Both the position numbers and the translations under genes were made by a program. A stretch of 64,000 nucleotides of DNA from Apteryx mantelli (lineage: Eukaryota; Chordata; Aves; Apterygiformes; Apterygidae): assembly GCF_036417845.1 (NCBI RefSeq), contig NC_089982.1, positions 67,035,684-67,099,683 on the forward strand, given 5' to 3'. Positions within the stretch are counted from its first letter, which is position 1; each line of letters begins with the position of its first letter. Below the pieces are notes generated by a model. The model ran no database searches, had not been told where the DNA came from, and saw only the letters and a program-made list of their open reading frames with translations. This document shows positions 1-11,606 of this stretch, piece after piece.

Positions 1-1
1 G

Positions 2-527
2 TCAAATGTCTCTGAAATCTTTGTCTCTAGAGTTCAAGACTCTAGCACAAGGAAAGCAATGGATGATAGTGTCTTGGAGCAAATGTTTGCACAGCCTCAC
101 AACTGTTTGGATCCTCACAATGTAAGCTTGGATCCAACATTTCTAGCTGACATCCCTAGTAGAGGACACGAAAATGACCAAGAGGTTTCTGCAGATGAAG
201 CGCATAATAGTCAGTACTTCAACAGCTCAGGAACTCTGCTTCACTGGAACACTCCCAGAGTCAAGAAGTGTCTGAAAGGAAGGTCAACTGAAGACAGTCC
301 CTGAGAGCCATCTCCCTGAGTTCTCTGAGCTCTCTGGAACCTTTCCTGAAGGTATGCAACTACCTCTCATGTTTACACTAGTCATCAGGGGCAGCAAACA
401 GCAGACATCTAAGGTGTCAGCTGGGACTATATACAGTGAAAGATCTGAAAAACGGGCAGTGCCCAGAACCTCTTCCAGTATAAGCTGGTTTCCTCAAGGA
501 TGGCCACTTTGGGATTGCTGCATCTAA
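2..527 (+). pseudogene. Possible disrupted coding remnant, identity unknown
   Basis: A frame is open from the window edge to a stop at 302-304 (first ATG at 59), with a protein-like composition. Directly after it, the frame one base back is open from 300 to a stop at 525-527 (75 codons). A switch of frame in the middle suggests a broken reading frame, or an exon read past its end. I cannot name a protein family. It could also be chance in AT-moderate DNA. Confidence 0.25.
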
Positions 528-3159
528 GATTACCTGACTACCTCAATAATTCCTCAGCTGGGTGGCACCAGGAGAACAACTTACCCCAAGTAATGATTTT
601 ACAGTAAGATCAGAAATAACTTCTAGAATTTCAATTCTTCAGCCTATAAAACATTGAATGATGGAAGAGGAACCAAAATTTACACTTGAGAAAACAGGCC
701 AAATGTGTCTGGGCTTCTGTCAGTGGTGAGTTCATTCACAATTTACTGTGCATGAAGACTCACCCAGGGAGAGGTATCTTCCAGCAGCTCAGACTTCCTC
801 ACTCCTATAATAAGGATGCACTGCACTAAGTTCCTCAAGAGCCATTCTCAGCCAACGTTGCTGTGCTGGCGTTCACCAACATTGCTGTGCTGGCGTTTGA
901 GCCATGACAGCATGCTGGTCAGGTGGAAACTGCTAGAGAAGGAGCAATAACAAACAGCTGCGAAAGAGGCTACCGTGGAGGAAAGATGCTGGCAGAGTGA
1001 TGGCCCAGGCTCGTTAGCCACAGATTAATATCACTGTCAAAAGCAGCATACGTAGACAAAGGCTGCACTTCCTTAATTCTCTGGTCCCCCAGTGCAAACA
1101 CCTTTGACAGTCTGCGTTCTGGTTTATTAGGCTGGGAAAACCCATCCTTTTCCCTATATGAGGCCAGATATAGAAGTCTGACTTACATCATGGGCCCAAA
1201 GTTTATTATGTCAATCTAAGCTGATAAATAATCCAGAAACTGGCAAAAGCAAATGTTTGGAGAGAGCTCTGGATATAAAACAGGCTTTAACTGAAAGCTA
1301 TGACCAACTACAGATAAACCTTTCAGTCTCTCTTTTTCTGTTACCACCAATATAAGCGAGATAATTCTCCTCACCCCTTGCTCCCCTAACTACTGCCCCG
1401 TTATCCTTGTTTAGAAACCATCTCCCACAGCTGTTTGCACTGCACTTAACACACTGAGGACCCAATTATTTTGTAAAAGAAGTTGAATTAAACATGCTTG
1501 TTCCTGGTTGTGAATAAGCTTATAATTAATTGTGTGAGGTATGTATAATACATTTGAGAGGAAAATCTAGCATTATTCTTCTCTGAAAGACTTTCTTTTC
1601 TGTTATGTAACAGAATTGAATGGAATTTTTCTTCCTTTTTACCTTTTCCTAGGAGTAAAATCTGCATTCTTCAGCTGTGATCACACAGGCTACTGTTTTT
1701 TCTTTTTCAATAATAATGCACAAGAACACAAAGTCAGAGTTCCCTAGAAATGAACCATATATTTTATATCAAAAGACAATTTTGTTTCACTGAGAAATAA
1801 GCAGCACAGTAAATAATAAAACAGAAGTTTCATTTTACATTCAGGCACTTACTGGATAATTATCCAGTTGACTAGTCTCTGTTTTGGGGATTCTTTTGGG
1901 GGGCAGGTGTCACTATATCTTTAGTCACAGATATTCTAAAATTCAAAACAAAGAAAAACAAAGAAAAGCAAAGAAAAATAGGAAAACCAGCTAGTATATA
2001 CTAGCAATGGCACTTCTTCCTACTGCCACAAGTGTTAAGAATATTCTTATACATACCACTCACTCACCAGGAAAGCGGCATCTGAAGGAGCTAGCAATCA
2101 CGGCTTTACCACCACCCAGCTTTGCCACTGCCACCTTCCACCTCCTGCCAGGGGCCCAGCAGCACCTTTTTAAGCACCACCTGCATCCGGGCGAAGGCAC
2201 ACTGTAATATCCCAGGGGAGCAGCCAGCTCACTCTGACATAAAACTAGGCTCACGTGCTGGAATCAGCCCAGGGGCTGAGTCCCAGCTGGCAAATCTAAA
2301 ATGACTTCCAGCCCAAGGGAAATGAGAGAGGAGTGTCCAGAAAGAGCTTGTATAGAGGGCTTCCAAACCGTAGAATCACTCCCTCAGAGGAACACGAATA
2401 CTGCCTGGGCTGAAGGTTTAGAGGGTTTGGGCTGTCTGAGGGGTCAGGGAGGGATGGTTTTGTTCTTGTCCTGGGCTGGGCTCAGCAGACCTGATTCTTT
2501 TGCTGGTAAGTAAAAGGAGTTTGCACAAATGTGACTGTAGCTCTTGTTTTTCTGAGTGGAAAGAGGTAGGACTGATCACATGTGCCACACTGCACAGCTG
2601 CCTTCCAGCATGGCCAAAGCACTGCTGCCGCTGATGCCTCTGAAAGGGAGCATGGCCACCTCACCCAGAATTAGCTCCTCACCTCTACTAGCACTACAAA
2701 CACCTCTTCAAAAGCCCGCTCCATTCATACTGTCACTGTGAAGTAAATGCTGGAACTGCTGGTTACCACCACCTCATCTGTGGTGGTGAAACAGTTCTCT
2801 AGCTGTTATTTGGATAACGGACACATGGAGCAAGCCCAAACCTGGGTAGAGACTGAGACCTCACCATGTCCCTCTGCTTCCCTCTGCTTCCCTAAAAATA
2901 CAGCAGGCTGAATGGAGCTTTGTGGCAGGAGAGAGAAATCCAGGCAACGGCCTGTAGCTTGGAGCTCCCAGTGTTGGTCCCCTTAAGAGAGTACAGAAGA
3001 TTATTCTGGCATTCATGGATTATGCTATCTAACTAATACACAGCAAAGGCATATAGGTGAACTCCTTAAAGGCTATAAAGATGTAGTCTGTCCAGGACAG
3101 GGGTGCTAAGGCTGGAGATAAGATCAACACCATTGTCCTTAGTCTGAGATGAAAAACCT
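528..3159. other. Intergenic, nothing recognised
   Basis: Apart from the 24-bp tandem duplication, no gene or repeat family is recognisable. The stretch at 2.0-2.7 kb is GC-richer and holds overlapping short open frames on both strands, which looks like chance. Confidence 0.6.
852..898. repeat. 24-bp tandem duplication
   Basis: The unit CCAACGTTGCTGTGCTGGCG plus a few bases occurs twice in tandem, the second copy with one change in its first half (ACG to ACA). Confidence 0.85.
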
Positions 3160-3262
3160 TAGCAACCTGATCTGATTCTGAAATTAGCTCTGCTCTGAGC
3201 AGGGATTGGACTAGATGACCCATAACAGTCCTTTCCACCCTGAAGTATTCTACGATTCTGTG
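3160..3262 (+). mobile_element. CR1 LINE 3' end fragment
   Basis: The stretch at 3202-3262 has the order typical of sauropsid CR1 3' ends: GGACTAGATGACC, then CCTTTCCACCCTGA, then TTCTACGATTCTGTGATCT. It is truncated 5', as most CR1 copies are. Confidence 0.85.
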
Positions 3263-5589
3263 ATCTCACTGTTTTTAAGACAGCATATTTGTGAAGAAAC
3301 AATTAAAATGGTTTGTGAATGGAAAGATGGCTCCTATCTCAGATCTGGGATTGCAGGTTCAGCTGGAGTTACTGTCATCCTGGCAAAGACTCTTGATGAT
3401 TCTTATGATCAGTGAAATGCAAACATAGAGGAAACACACTGGACAGATCCCTAGCATTTAGAGCAGATTTGTGGCATTCCTCTTTGCACTTTGGTGCAAG
3501 AGTGTTCCCATCCAATGAATATCTTTTGTCCTTTCATGCATATGATTCCTCTTCACAAACTCCCTGGCACTTCCTGCAACAGCAGTTACATGGAGCAGTA
3601 TTGTACTAAATATAATAATTCCCCTGATGCCCAACTTCTGAAAATTTGAGTGGGTGTGGCCCCTTCATCATTCCTTTACATAGGTATCACTGTGATGTTT
3701 TCTATCATGATACAAAATGGTAAATCCATTAGAATTATGAGGAAGACTTTAAACACACAACACATGGCCTTTAGCTTAGAAATATTCACATGAAATTGTT
3801 CATACAGAATCCACAGACTTAGAATATGAAGACAGTTTTAAGGGCTCTCCCCTGCAGTGTTTCTGAGGGAGAAATTTAAGGGTGATAGGATAGTCAACAC
3901 ATTAACTAACACTAACACGTAAGAATGGAGGGCAGAACTACTCATATCCAGGTAATATCAGTAAAACAGATATAAATATTACTGTACTCCTTGCATGCAG
4001 TAAAAGTAACATTCATAAGCTATTTCATAAGTAAAAAAGGCCATGCACCCAGAAAACTGAAACACATTCCTGAAAATGTCAGAAGATATTTTCAGATAGC
4101 TGGGATCTGAAAATCCAGCTTGGGATCTACTCCAGGACAGACAGACCATGAGCAAAGAAGTGCCCCTATACTGTAAATATAAAATACAATAGTTTCCCTT
4201 GTTTTATCTCAAAACCTGCAGAGGAGACAAAACTGCTGAATCATGAAAGAATTAAGTTGTAAGGAACCTCATACCTATGGTAGATATTTGCCCCACAAGC
4301 CAATTTTCTAAGCAAGGTAATCCTAAATGTGTCTTCAGAATGAAATGATGCTTATGATTAAGCATTTCTATACTACTAAACAACCACATAGCAGGGCCAC
4401 TTCTAGTACTGGAGATGCCTACCTGCAAACTTAGATCGGAAAAGTAGCCTAGAGATGAGAAATCTTCTGTGGATTTAGAGTTGGAATTAGAGCCTGGAGC
4501 TACCAGCTTGAACCTGATCTTAAAGATTCATGACAGTCTCAACAGAAAGCAAACTTGTTTTATTTTGGAAGGCCAAAAATAACAGGAATGAAATACCTTT
4601 CTCTCTTCTGAGACTTAGAGCTGATCAGAACTTTAGATACAGCACATCATCACAAGAAGATTCATGGAAAAGGGTGGGGTGAACTGAGTGGCTATAAGTA
4701 GGACATGAAATTGGATGAAGTAATGCATCTTCAGAATTTCTAAGATCCAACAGACCATACAAATCATATAATAGATCTCAAAGAATATGACAATTCACAA
4801 ACAGAACACAAAGCATCACCAAAGCGTATTTCCACTTAAGCAATAGGCCCAACTGAAATACTACATTTGTACCATTACATGTACCTCTTCTGTGATTCCA
4901 AAGGATTGAAGCCAAGAAAAGCTTACGTTCTTCAAGGTGATCATTATCTGGATGTCCGGTCTGCCTTGTCAAGAGCCTTTCTAAGCAATACATATCCAAT
5001 GACCTGTGAAAATCAGAACCAGGTGTAAATTCTTTTGTATGAACAATTTTGCCAATGAATGTGGAGATGATGATTCACTTAATCACATTTTGTCAATAAG
5101 ATCTGCTAACAGCCCATCCCCTTCTGAGAGCTTGATGAGTGATAATTTTTATGACTAAACAAAACCAGCTTTGTGTTCTTGAGCTATGTTTATGGCAATT
5201 TTCTATTAGCCAGGCCTAGTTCTTTTTAGCCAATAATCAATGACACAGAGACAGGATGAATAAAAAATTCTGAGCTTTTGGAAAGTAAGCAATAGCAGCA
5301 AATGTCTCCTTTCTGTTCAAGCTGGAAAGACAGGTAACTCTCACAGTATTTAGATAGCTCTAATAATTCTAGTCCTTTGTTTTGTATGCATTATGATGCA
5401 TCCAGACAAAAAGAGTATGTGGGCTGTCCATGTTCTTCTGTGACTTCTCTTGGAAAACCTCTACCTAGCCATTATGCTTACCAGAAGAGCATACAAGAGT
5501 TACAGTGAACTCAGAAGTAATGAATAATGAAAAAATGTTGATACAAATAAAAATGACAAAAGTAGAACATGTCAGAATATTAATCTGGC
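3263..5589. other. Intergenic, nothing recognised
   Basis: AT-rich DNA with scattered stop codons in all frames; no gene recognised. Confidence 0.6.
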
Positions 5590-6030
5590 TACCTAATAAG
5601 GTAACCAGTTTGCCAATGTGACAGGAATTCAGGAGATATAGTCTATCTGGACTTTAGTAAAGCATTTGGAAAGATATCATATGGGAAGTGATTAGTTAAG
5701 ATTAGCAGAATTGTAAGCCAGGTGTTGAATTAGCTAAAGGGGAAATGACAAAAGGGGAATATTGGTCTGGAGGGATTTTAGTAGTGGCATTCCTCAAAGA
5801 ACTGTCCTGGAACAAATTTCATGTAATTGGCATGGAAAGTAGCAGTATACTAATGAAATGTTCTGACTGAACAACTTGGGAGGCAATGTCAGTACAAAAG
5901 ACTTGGAATAGCTAGAATAATAGCTATGGGACAAAATTTAACTGTATTAAGTGTAACAGGGGAAAACAACAAGAGTTCATACCATGAACCAAAAGCTTGT
6001 TAGGTGAAAACCACTAGGAGGAAGTCTGTG
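5590..6030 (+). mobile_element. Old CR1/L3-type LINE fragment (reverse transcriptase part)
   Basis: At 5639-5670 the sequence still reads like the reverse transcriptase block VYLDFSKAF. About 120 bases later, near 5785-5815, a GVPQ/SVLG-like block follows, and then degraded ORF2 sequence in the same orientation. Stops and indels are frequent. An ancient, inactive copy. Confidence 0.7.
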
Positions 6031-8097
6031 ATAGGCTAATAGGATTACCAGACTTCACATATGGGGATGCCTTGCTTAGATCCTTCCTAGTTCCTTGGAG
6101 GATTTTTCAGCTAGTAGTGCTGCTGGCTTCATTGCTTTGATCAAGAAGCAGAGAGAGGTAGGTAGGGAGCAGGCAACAAAGGCCACAAAATCACTTAATC
6201 CATATAAAAAACACAGAAAATACAGGGAAAAGTAATATTCTACATGCTTTTAGTGTGGGACCTGGGATTTGGGATTGACCTATGAGAAATTCCTTGTTAT
6301 ATGGGTCATCTGGCAAGCCTGTGTTAGCCGCTCACAGGATGACTATAAGGAGGACCAGAGGAATGGAGAGCTTATTTCAGAGGAAGCTGCAAGCAGATAA
6401 TGAAGGTTCTCTTACTAAGATTACTTGCTTTCCAGGCTTGAGGAGACTCCTAATGGTACTGCTCAGTCAGTAATGGCACAAGTTAGAGCTCTTGTATGAA
6501 CCTTTCTTACCTGTAGGTGGGGAGGAGATCTGGATCTAGAGCTGGCCTGCTGTAATCACTGAGCACCCCAAAAGACTCAGATAACAGACCAGGGAGCAAA
6601 TACTACTGATTAATATCCACAGTGGCTTCTCTTCATCCAGGGTGGAAAGAATAAATACATTCTTAAACTGTGCCTGAGCCACCTGGTTCTGAAAGTGAAT
6701 GGGTGGCTGAGAAGGACTCCTCCTACAGGAATTCCTGCTGAAGCAATGGGAGTATCTTCCTCCTCTTCCCTGATTGGTATTGCTGATACTCGCTGTACTG
6801 AATCACAGGAAAAAGTTCACAGCGAAGGAGGCACCTTTTCCTGTGACCCGAAAGATACTTTTCAGTATGAGGTTCCTTCCAACCTGGATTATGATTTCTG
6901 ATCTCTTAAGATAGGATAGAATGAAGGATAGTTATATTTTTTTTCTCAGATGTTCTCCTCTCATGACAACTGCCTTGTCTTTACTAGGAACTTTCTTTTG
7001 AAATGCTTACTTCTAATCTGCTGAGGAGGAAACAGAGAGGAGGGAAGAGGGTGTCCCAATTCGTTCTGTGAGCAGTAGAGCTAATGAAGGCTTGTCTCCC
7101 ATCGATTATGGCCCACGTCACTCATGCCCCTGCCCATTCAGCTGACTAGCATGCCCTGTCTGCTTTTCATACCCACCACTCTACCTCCAAAACTGGAGGG
7201 TCCTCCAGAGCTGCAGGACACTCTTTTCCCTGCAATACCTCCAGTTCTTCCTTACCTCCTTTGACCAGCTTCCCCTGCTCAGGACTTGTAGCTCTCTTGC
7301 AAGGCTCATAGTTACTTTTTTGGCAGGCAAGGGACAGAAGGGAAGACATACTTTTACAGAAGACAAGAACCAAAAATGTTTTCCAGAAAATGCAAAAAAA
7401 AAAAAAAAAAAAAAAAAAATCCTTGCAGAGTGGTTCCAGGAAGCAGGATACTAGGCTTATCATTAACCACTTCACTGCTGATCAGATCGGTATGATGGAA
7501 AGGCATGGAAGCAACAGAAGAAAGGGTAAGGGAAGATATATGACAAAGAAATAGATGTAAAGTATGTCCATTCCAGTCTTCTGTCAGACCCACCCATATT
7601 TAGGCTGTGATAGTATTGCCATAGTAGCACAGAACCCGGCCTGAGCTAAATCCAGAGAAGGAGGTAATTAGCTCCTTACTGAACACACTGGTGGCATACC
7701 AGACTGAAAGCTACATGTCTGTCCAAGCTGCACTCCCAGCAGATACACTCCAAGAGAAGAGGAAAATACACAGAAAACGGTATCACAGAATAGAAGCAAA
7801 GGGCAGGAACAGCTGTGATCCGAAAGAACACTGCCTGAAGGAAGTCATGAGCTATTGAACAAGCAATACAATTTAACAAATAATAAAAGGTTATGGCTCT
7901 TCTCCTTTTTTGTGGCAGCAGGTTTCTCAAAGATCTGAATGTAGTCCACACCATCTGTGCAAGTAACATGACTGCCAGTTCCTTTTTAGAAAGGCCAACT
8001 GAGGAACAAAGCAGGTAAGCAATTACCCTCATTGCTGTTGGGTTTTATAGTTTAAACTCTGTTCCCAGCTTACATAAGATCTTCCTTTAGCAGTTAT
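6031..8097. other. Intergenic, nothing recognised apart from a poly(A) tract
   Basis: Holds the A26 tract at 7394-7419. The open frames around it, on the minus strand, are stop-poor because of the poly-T run. No gene recognised. Confidence 0.6.
7394..7419. repeat. Poly(A) tract (A26)
   Basis: Uninterrupted run of 26 A on the plus strand. It could be the tail of an old retroposed sequence, but nothing recognisable lies 5' of it. Confidence 0.9.
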
Positions 8098-8275
8098 ATT
8101 TATCCTCACCATGCTTTGCAAGGCAGGGGAGTACTATTATTCCCATTTTACAGCCAGGGAACTGAAGCTCAAAGGCTAAATTACTTACCCACTGCCAGAA
8201 AAAGTGTGGTGGAACAGGGAACTGACCACAAGTGTCCTAATTTCCAAGGAAGCGTCTTAACCACTGCACCACTTT
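8098..8275 (+). mobile_element. MIR-type SINE relic
   Basis: Follows the MIR consensus order: TATTTATCCTCACC, ACTATTATTCCCATTTTACAG, GGGAACTGAAGCTCAAAG, TTACTTACCCA, then AACAGGGAACTGACC and CTTAACCACTGCACCAC. An old amniote SINE. Confidence 0.8.
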
Positions 8276-11235
8276 TCTTGCAAGGCCCACACAATCTGCA
8301 CTATGCAGGAACACACCTAGGATCATAGACTAATATGCGAAAATGAGAGTGATTTATGCTTTAACCTGCACTTTGTTTTTTGCCCTCCAGTCCTACATTG
8401 TCCACACATAAACAGTATAGCTTTTGCAGCACTTTCTCAGAAGCTGGAAAACAATTTCCTTCCACTAGCAAACATACTGTTTGAGCCGTGTGGCACAACA
8501 AAAAAGCCAATGCAGCTTTTCATTTACTGCTGTGTCTGCATATTAACATAAAGAAGGTCAGTAGGAGTGTTCACAGTTCTAAGAAAATGAATAGTTAATT
8601 ATTACTAGAGAGCAAAAAGGGAAAACAGATGATTTATTTTGGTGTAGAAAACAGCCAAATCACAAGAACTGCTTCTTTTTCTGTGGCCTGTTTTTTGTGG
8701 GAGGGCATACATACAGTAAAATTTGCAATGATCAGTTGAGGGTATTCAGGATGTTTGAGTATTAAAGAAAAAAAATCCCTTCTTAGCTTACCAGTAGGAA
8801 CAATCTCAATAAATCAAACGCAATATTCAGCAAATATTTAAGAATCCCATTTTTCTTCCTCATTTGTATCACCTGGCAACTTGCTAGTAGCTTTTGCCAT
8901 ATTCACTCCTCCTGAATCCTCCTGAAGAGTTTGTGTTTGACGACTTTACTGTATCATCAGCAGTCCATAATGCTTCAGAGTCATGCTGCATTTAGACCAA
9001 AATGCTCTTGTTCTTCATATACAAGTATTAATAACTTCAAAACTAATCAGTTTAATCAGCAGGCCCAAACTTAGTACTATCATTTTTTTCTGTTAGGATG
9101 TCAAAGCACTGTTTAAAACTCTTATCCAATCCTCCAAAGGCTAAAGTTACATTTTCTGTTTGTATTTCATCTAGAATAAATAAGTGAAATGTATTTATAC
9201 TACAAAATATACATGATTTAAAAACATCTTTAGAAAACATTTTTATTAAATGCTTTATCCCAAACTTTCTATTAGAACAATCAGAGAAGGTAGACCCAAA
9301 CTACCAAATCAGTTCTTCTGCAAAAGGCAGATTAGTCACACTGATATTTCTGAAGTACTAATAATTATGTAAAATTATGAATACTTATAAAATGATCTAA
9401 CATCTTGATGTGCTTGTGTTGAAAAATAATTGTTATTGCAGGCTACAACAGCAGCAAGAATTCTTACTTTCTGACTAAGATAATGAAAGAGTTCTGGGGA
9501 GGACAATTTGCTGTCTACCCAGCCCAACTTCACCTGTAACCAGGCAGTTAGGAGAAAGAGGGGTTCATGTCCAGTCCCCTTGAGCAGAGCAAAATGCTGT
9601 CACTCAGCCCAGAAAGCCAATGGCAGGATTAGGACTTCTGATGTGAATCTCTGGCAAATCTTTAGGCAACTGGCAAATGCCAAAGAAATAGCAGAAAACT
9701 TAAGTAAAACTTCAGGGGAGTTATTGCAATATGTTTCTTGCTCACTTTTTTTTTTTTATTGGTTTCCAAGAATAATAATTGGTTTTAACCAGATAAAATA
9801 TCAAACATTTGAAAAAGACTTTCACTATCCTAACGCTTTTAACAGGTTGTGCATCAGCCCACTTAATTAGATGGATGACAGCAAATGAGAAAGTGACAAT
9901 TATTAAAAAAAAAGACATCATTTCCTGAGTTTATTCACTGCAATAGTAAGCAACAGGTATGCACTGCTGCAAATTCTTTACAGGATATTACAAAACTTCT
10001 TAAGCTTATTTGCATATGCTGTCACCTCATTCTTGCACTGTTAGGAACTACAGATCATGACCAACAGGCATGTAAGATTTTATAAATGCAACATTTGAGT
10101 AAAATGAAGGCAAAAGGCTCAGAAACCACTAGCACACTGCCACTGTTCTGAAACTATCTAATGTTTCTCTAGGCAAGAGCCAGACTCAGCAAATTACTCA
10201 ACATCACAAAGCGGATGAGTAGCAGAGATTCAGTCTTACTTCCTAAGTTCTGATCAAGTAATTTAATGACCCCTGTCACATCATTTATCCTGCAGAAGTG
10301 ATGGGTTAATAACTGCTCCACACTACATGATCTAAGCTTTTTTAAGCACCTGAGAACTCACTGGCATCAACTGCGGTCACATTTTCCTGGCAAGCAAACT
10401 GAAAAAACTATAATGCTTACTGTGATAACAGAAGTCTCTTAAAAAAAAAAAAAAATCAGAAGTGCATATCTGAGTGGGAGGGGAATGACAATGAAAGGTA
10501 GAAAATGAACAGTGGATAACAAAATCATGGTTTGAAAAAAACCCATGATACATGTCAAGTCTTTTATCTGAATTATTATTAAAGTGTGTGATGTATACAA
10601 AAATAAACTAACGCCTGGTAATTTAATAAATAATACTCACTGCACATACATTCATGTAAACTACACAGATCTTGTAATGGTCTTTAATGTGTTGCTGTCA
10701 ATAATGAAGTGCTGAGAATAAAGTGAGAAGTGAGGAAAAAAAGGTAGCAAATTCCAGTTAAATGAACATGCTAAATTAGCACTCTGGAAATATCAGATAG
10801 GTTATAAATCATAGCTACAGTTTATAGACAGTTTCTTTCTTCTGAAATCTGAAAACACTTAGCTAATTCATAACCTATTGCTTAGAAAGGCATCCAGTTA
10901 GGGTAAAGATTTTTAGTAGGGGCAATCCTTTACTGATTTGTTCTAATGATCATTATTCTCAGAATAAAAAAGTGATTTTCAAAACAGAACCTTTAAAGGG
11001 TCTATTTTTCCACTCCAACATTTGGTGTTAACCTATTTGCAAAACAACAAAATGAAAAAAAACCACACATCGGTTTAAAAGGAAGAAATTTTAATATACA
11101 AATTTACACTCATCGTGTTATATTTTCTGCACTGGTCTCTCTCAGTATATACTTCTATCATTCTATTATGTTTTCATAATAAAACCACAAAAAGTAATTC
11201 TCATACCACAGAGGAAGCTGTAGCGGTCTGCATCA
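8276..11235. other. Intergenic, mostly unremarkable
   Basis: AT-rich. A degraded MIR-like 3' half may lie at about 10170-10255 (AATTACTCAACATCACAAAG, then AGCAGAGATTCAGTCTTAC). No gene recognised. The 120-codon open frame at 9508 resembles nothing known. Confidence 0.6.
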
Positions 11236-11568
11236 TTTATTCTATTCATAATTTATTCTAGAAATGTTTACAGATTGACCACAAAAACAATTCCACTTCC
11301 CTCTTGTCAAGGAAATAAATATTTCAGTTCTAAACTCAAGAATCATTCAGCTTCCTTACAGTCCGTGCATTATGCCCCAGGATCGACTGTCAAAATAGTA
11401 TGCTTTTTCCTCTTGGCATCCCAACCAGTAGTGTTTGTTTCCCCTCATGTGCCCACACATGTTCAGCATTCTTCTCCAGAAACACTTGAAGACCCACTTC
11501 AGCATAAGAAGAGGCAGCTGAAGATGTCTGTCTTCAGTCTTGCCATGCAATGCATTCAGCCAGCAACA
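11236..11568 (-). terminator. SMIM20: SMIM20 3' UTR and candidate poly(A) signals
   Basis: Two AATAAA hexamers occur on the minus strand at 11257-11252 and 11241-11236, about 310-330 nt past the stop codon, in AT-rich sequence. Their use as the 3' end is inferred from position only; later alternatives could exist. Confidence 0.5.
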
Positions 11569-11606
11569 TTACTTTCTTCCAAATGGATCAGACCATACTT
11601 TCAATC
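11569..11606 (-). CDS. SMIM20: SMIM20 coding exon 3 (phoenixin C-terminus)
   Basis: A 38-nt coding part after acceptor GATTTGTAG. It encodes the rest of the split Gly, then [11 protein letters not shown] and TAA. SDPF-G-R-K provides the amidation glycine and a dibasic-type site. The exon is too short for ORF tools and was found by its protein sequence. Confidence 0.93.
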
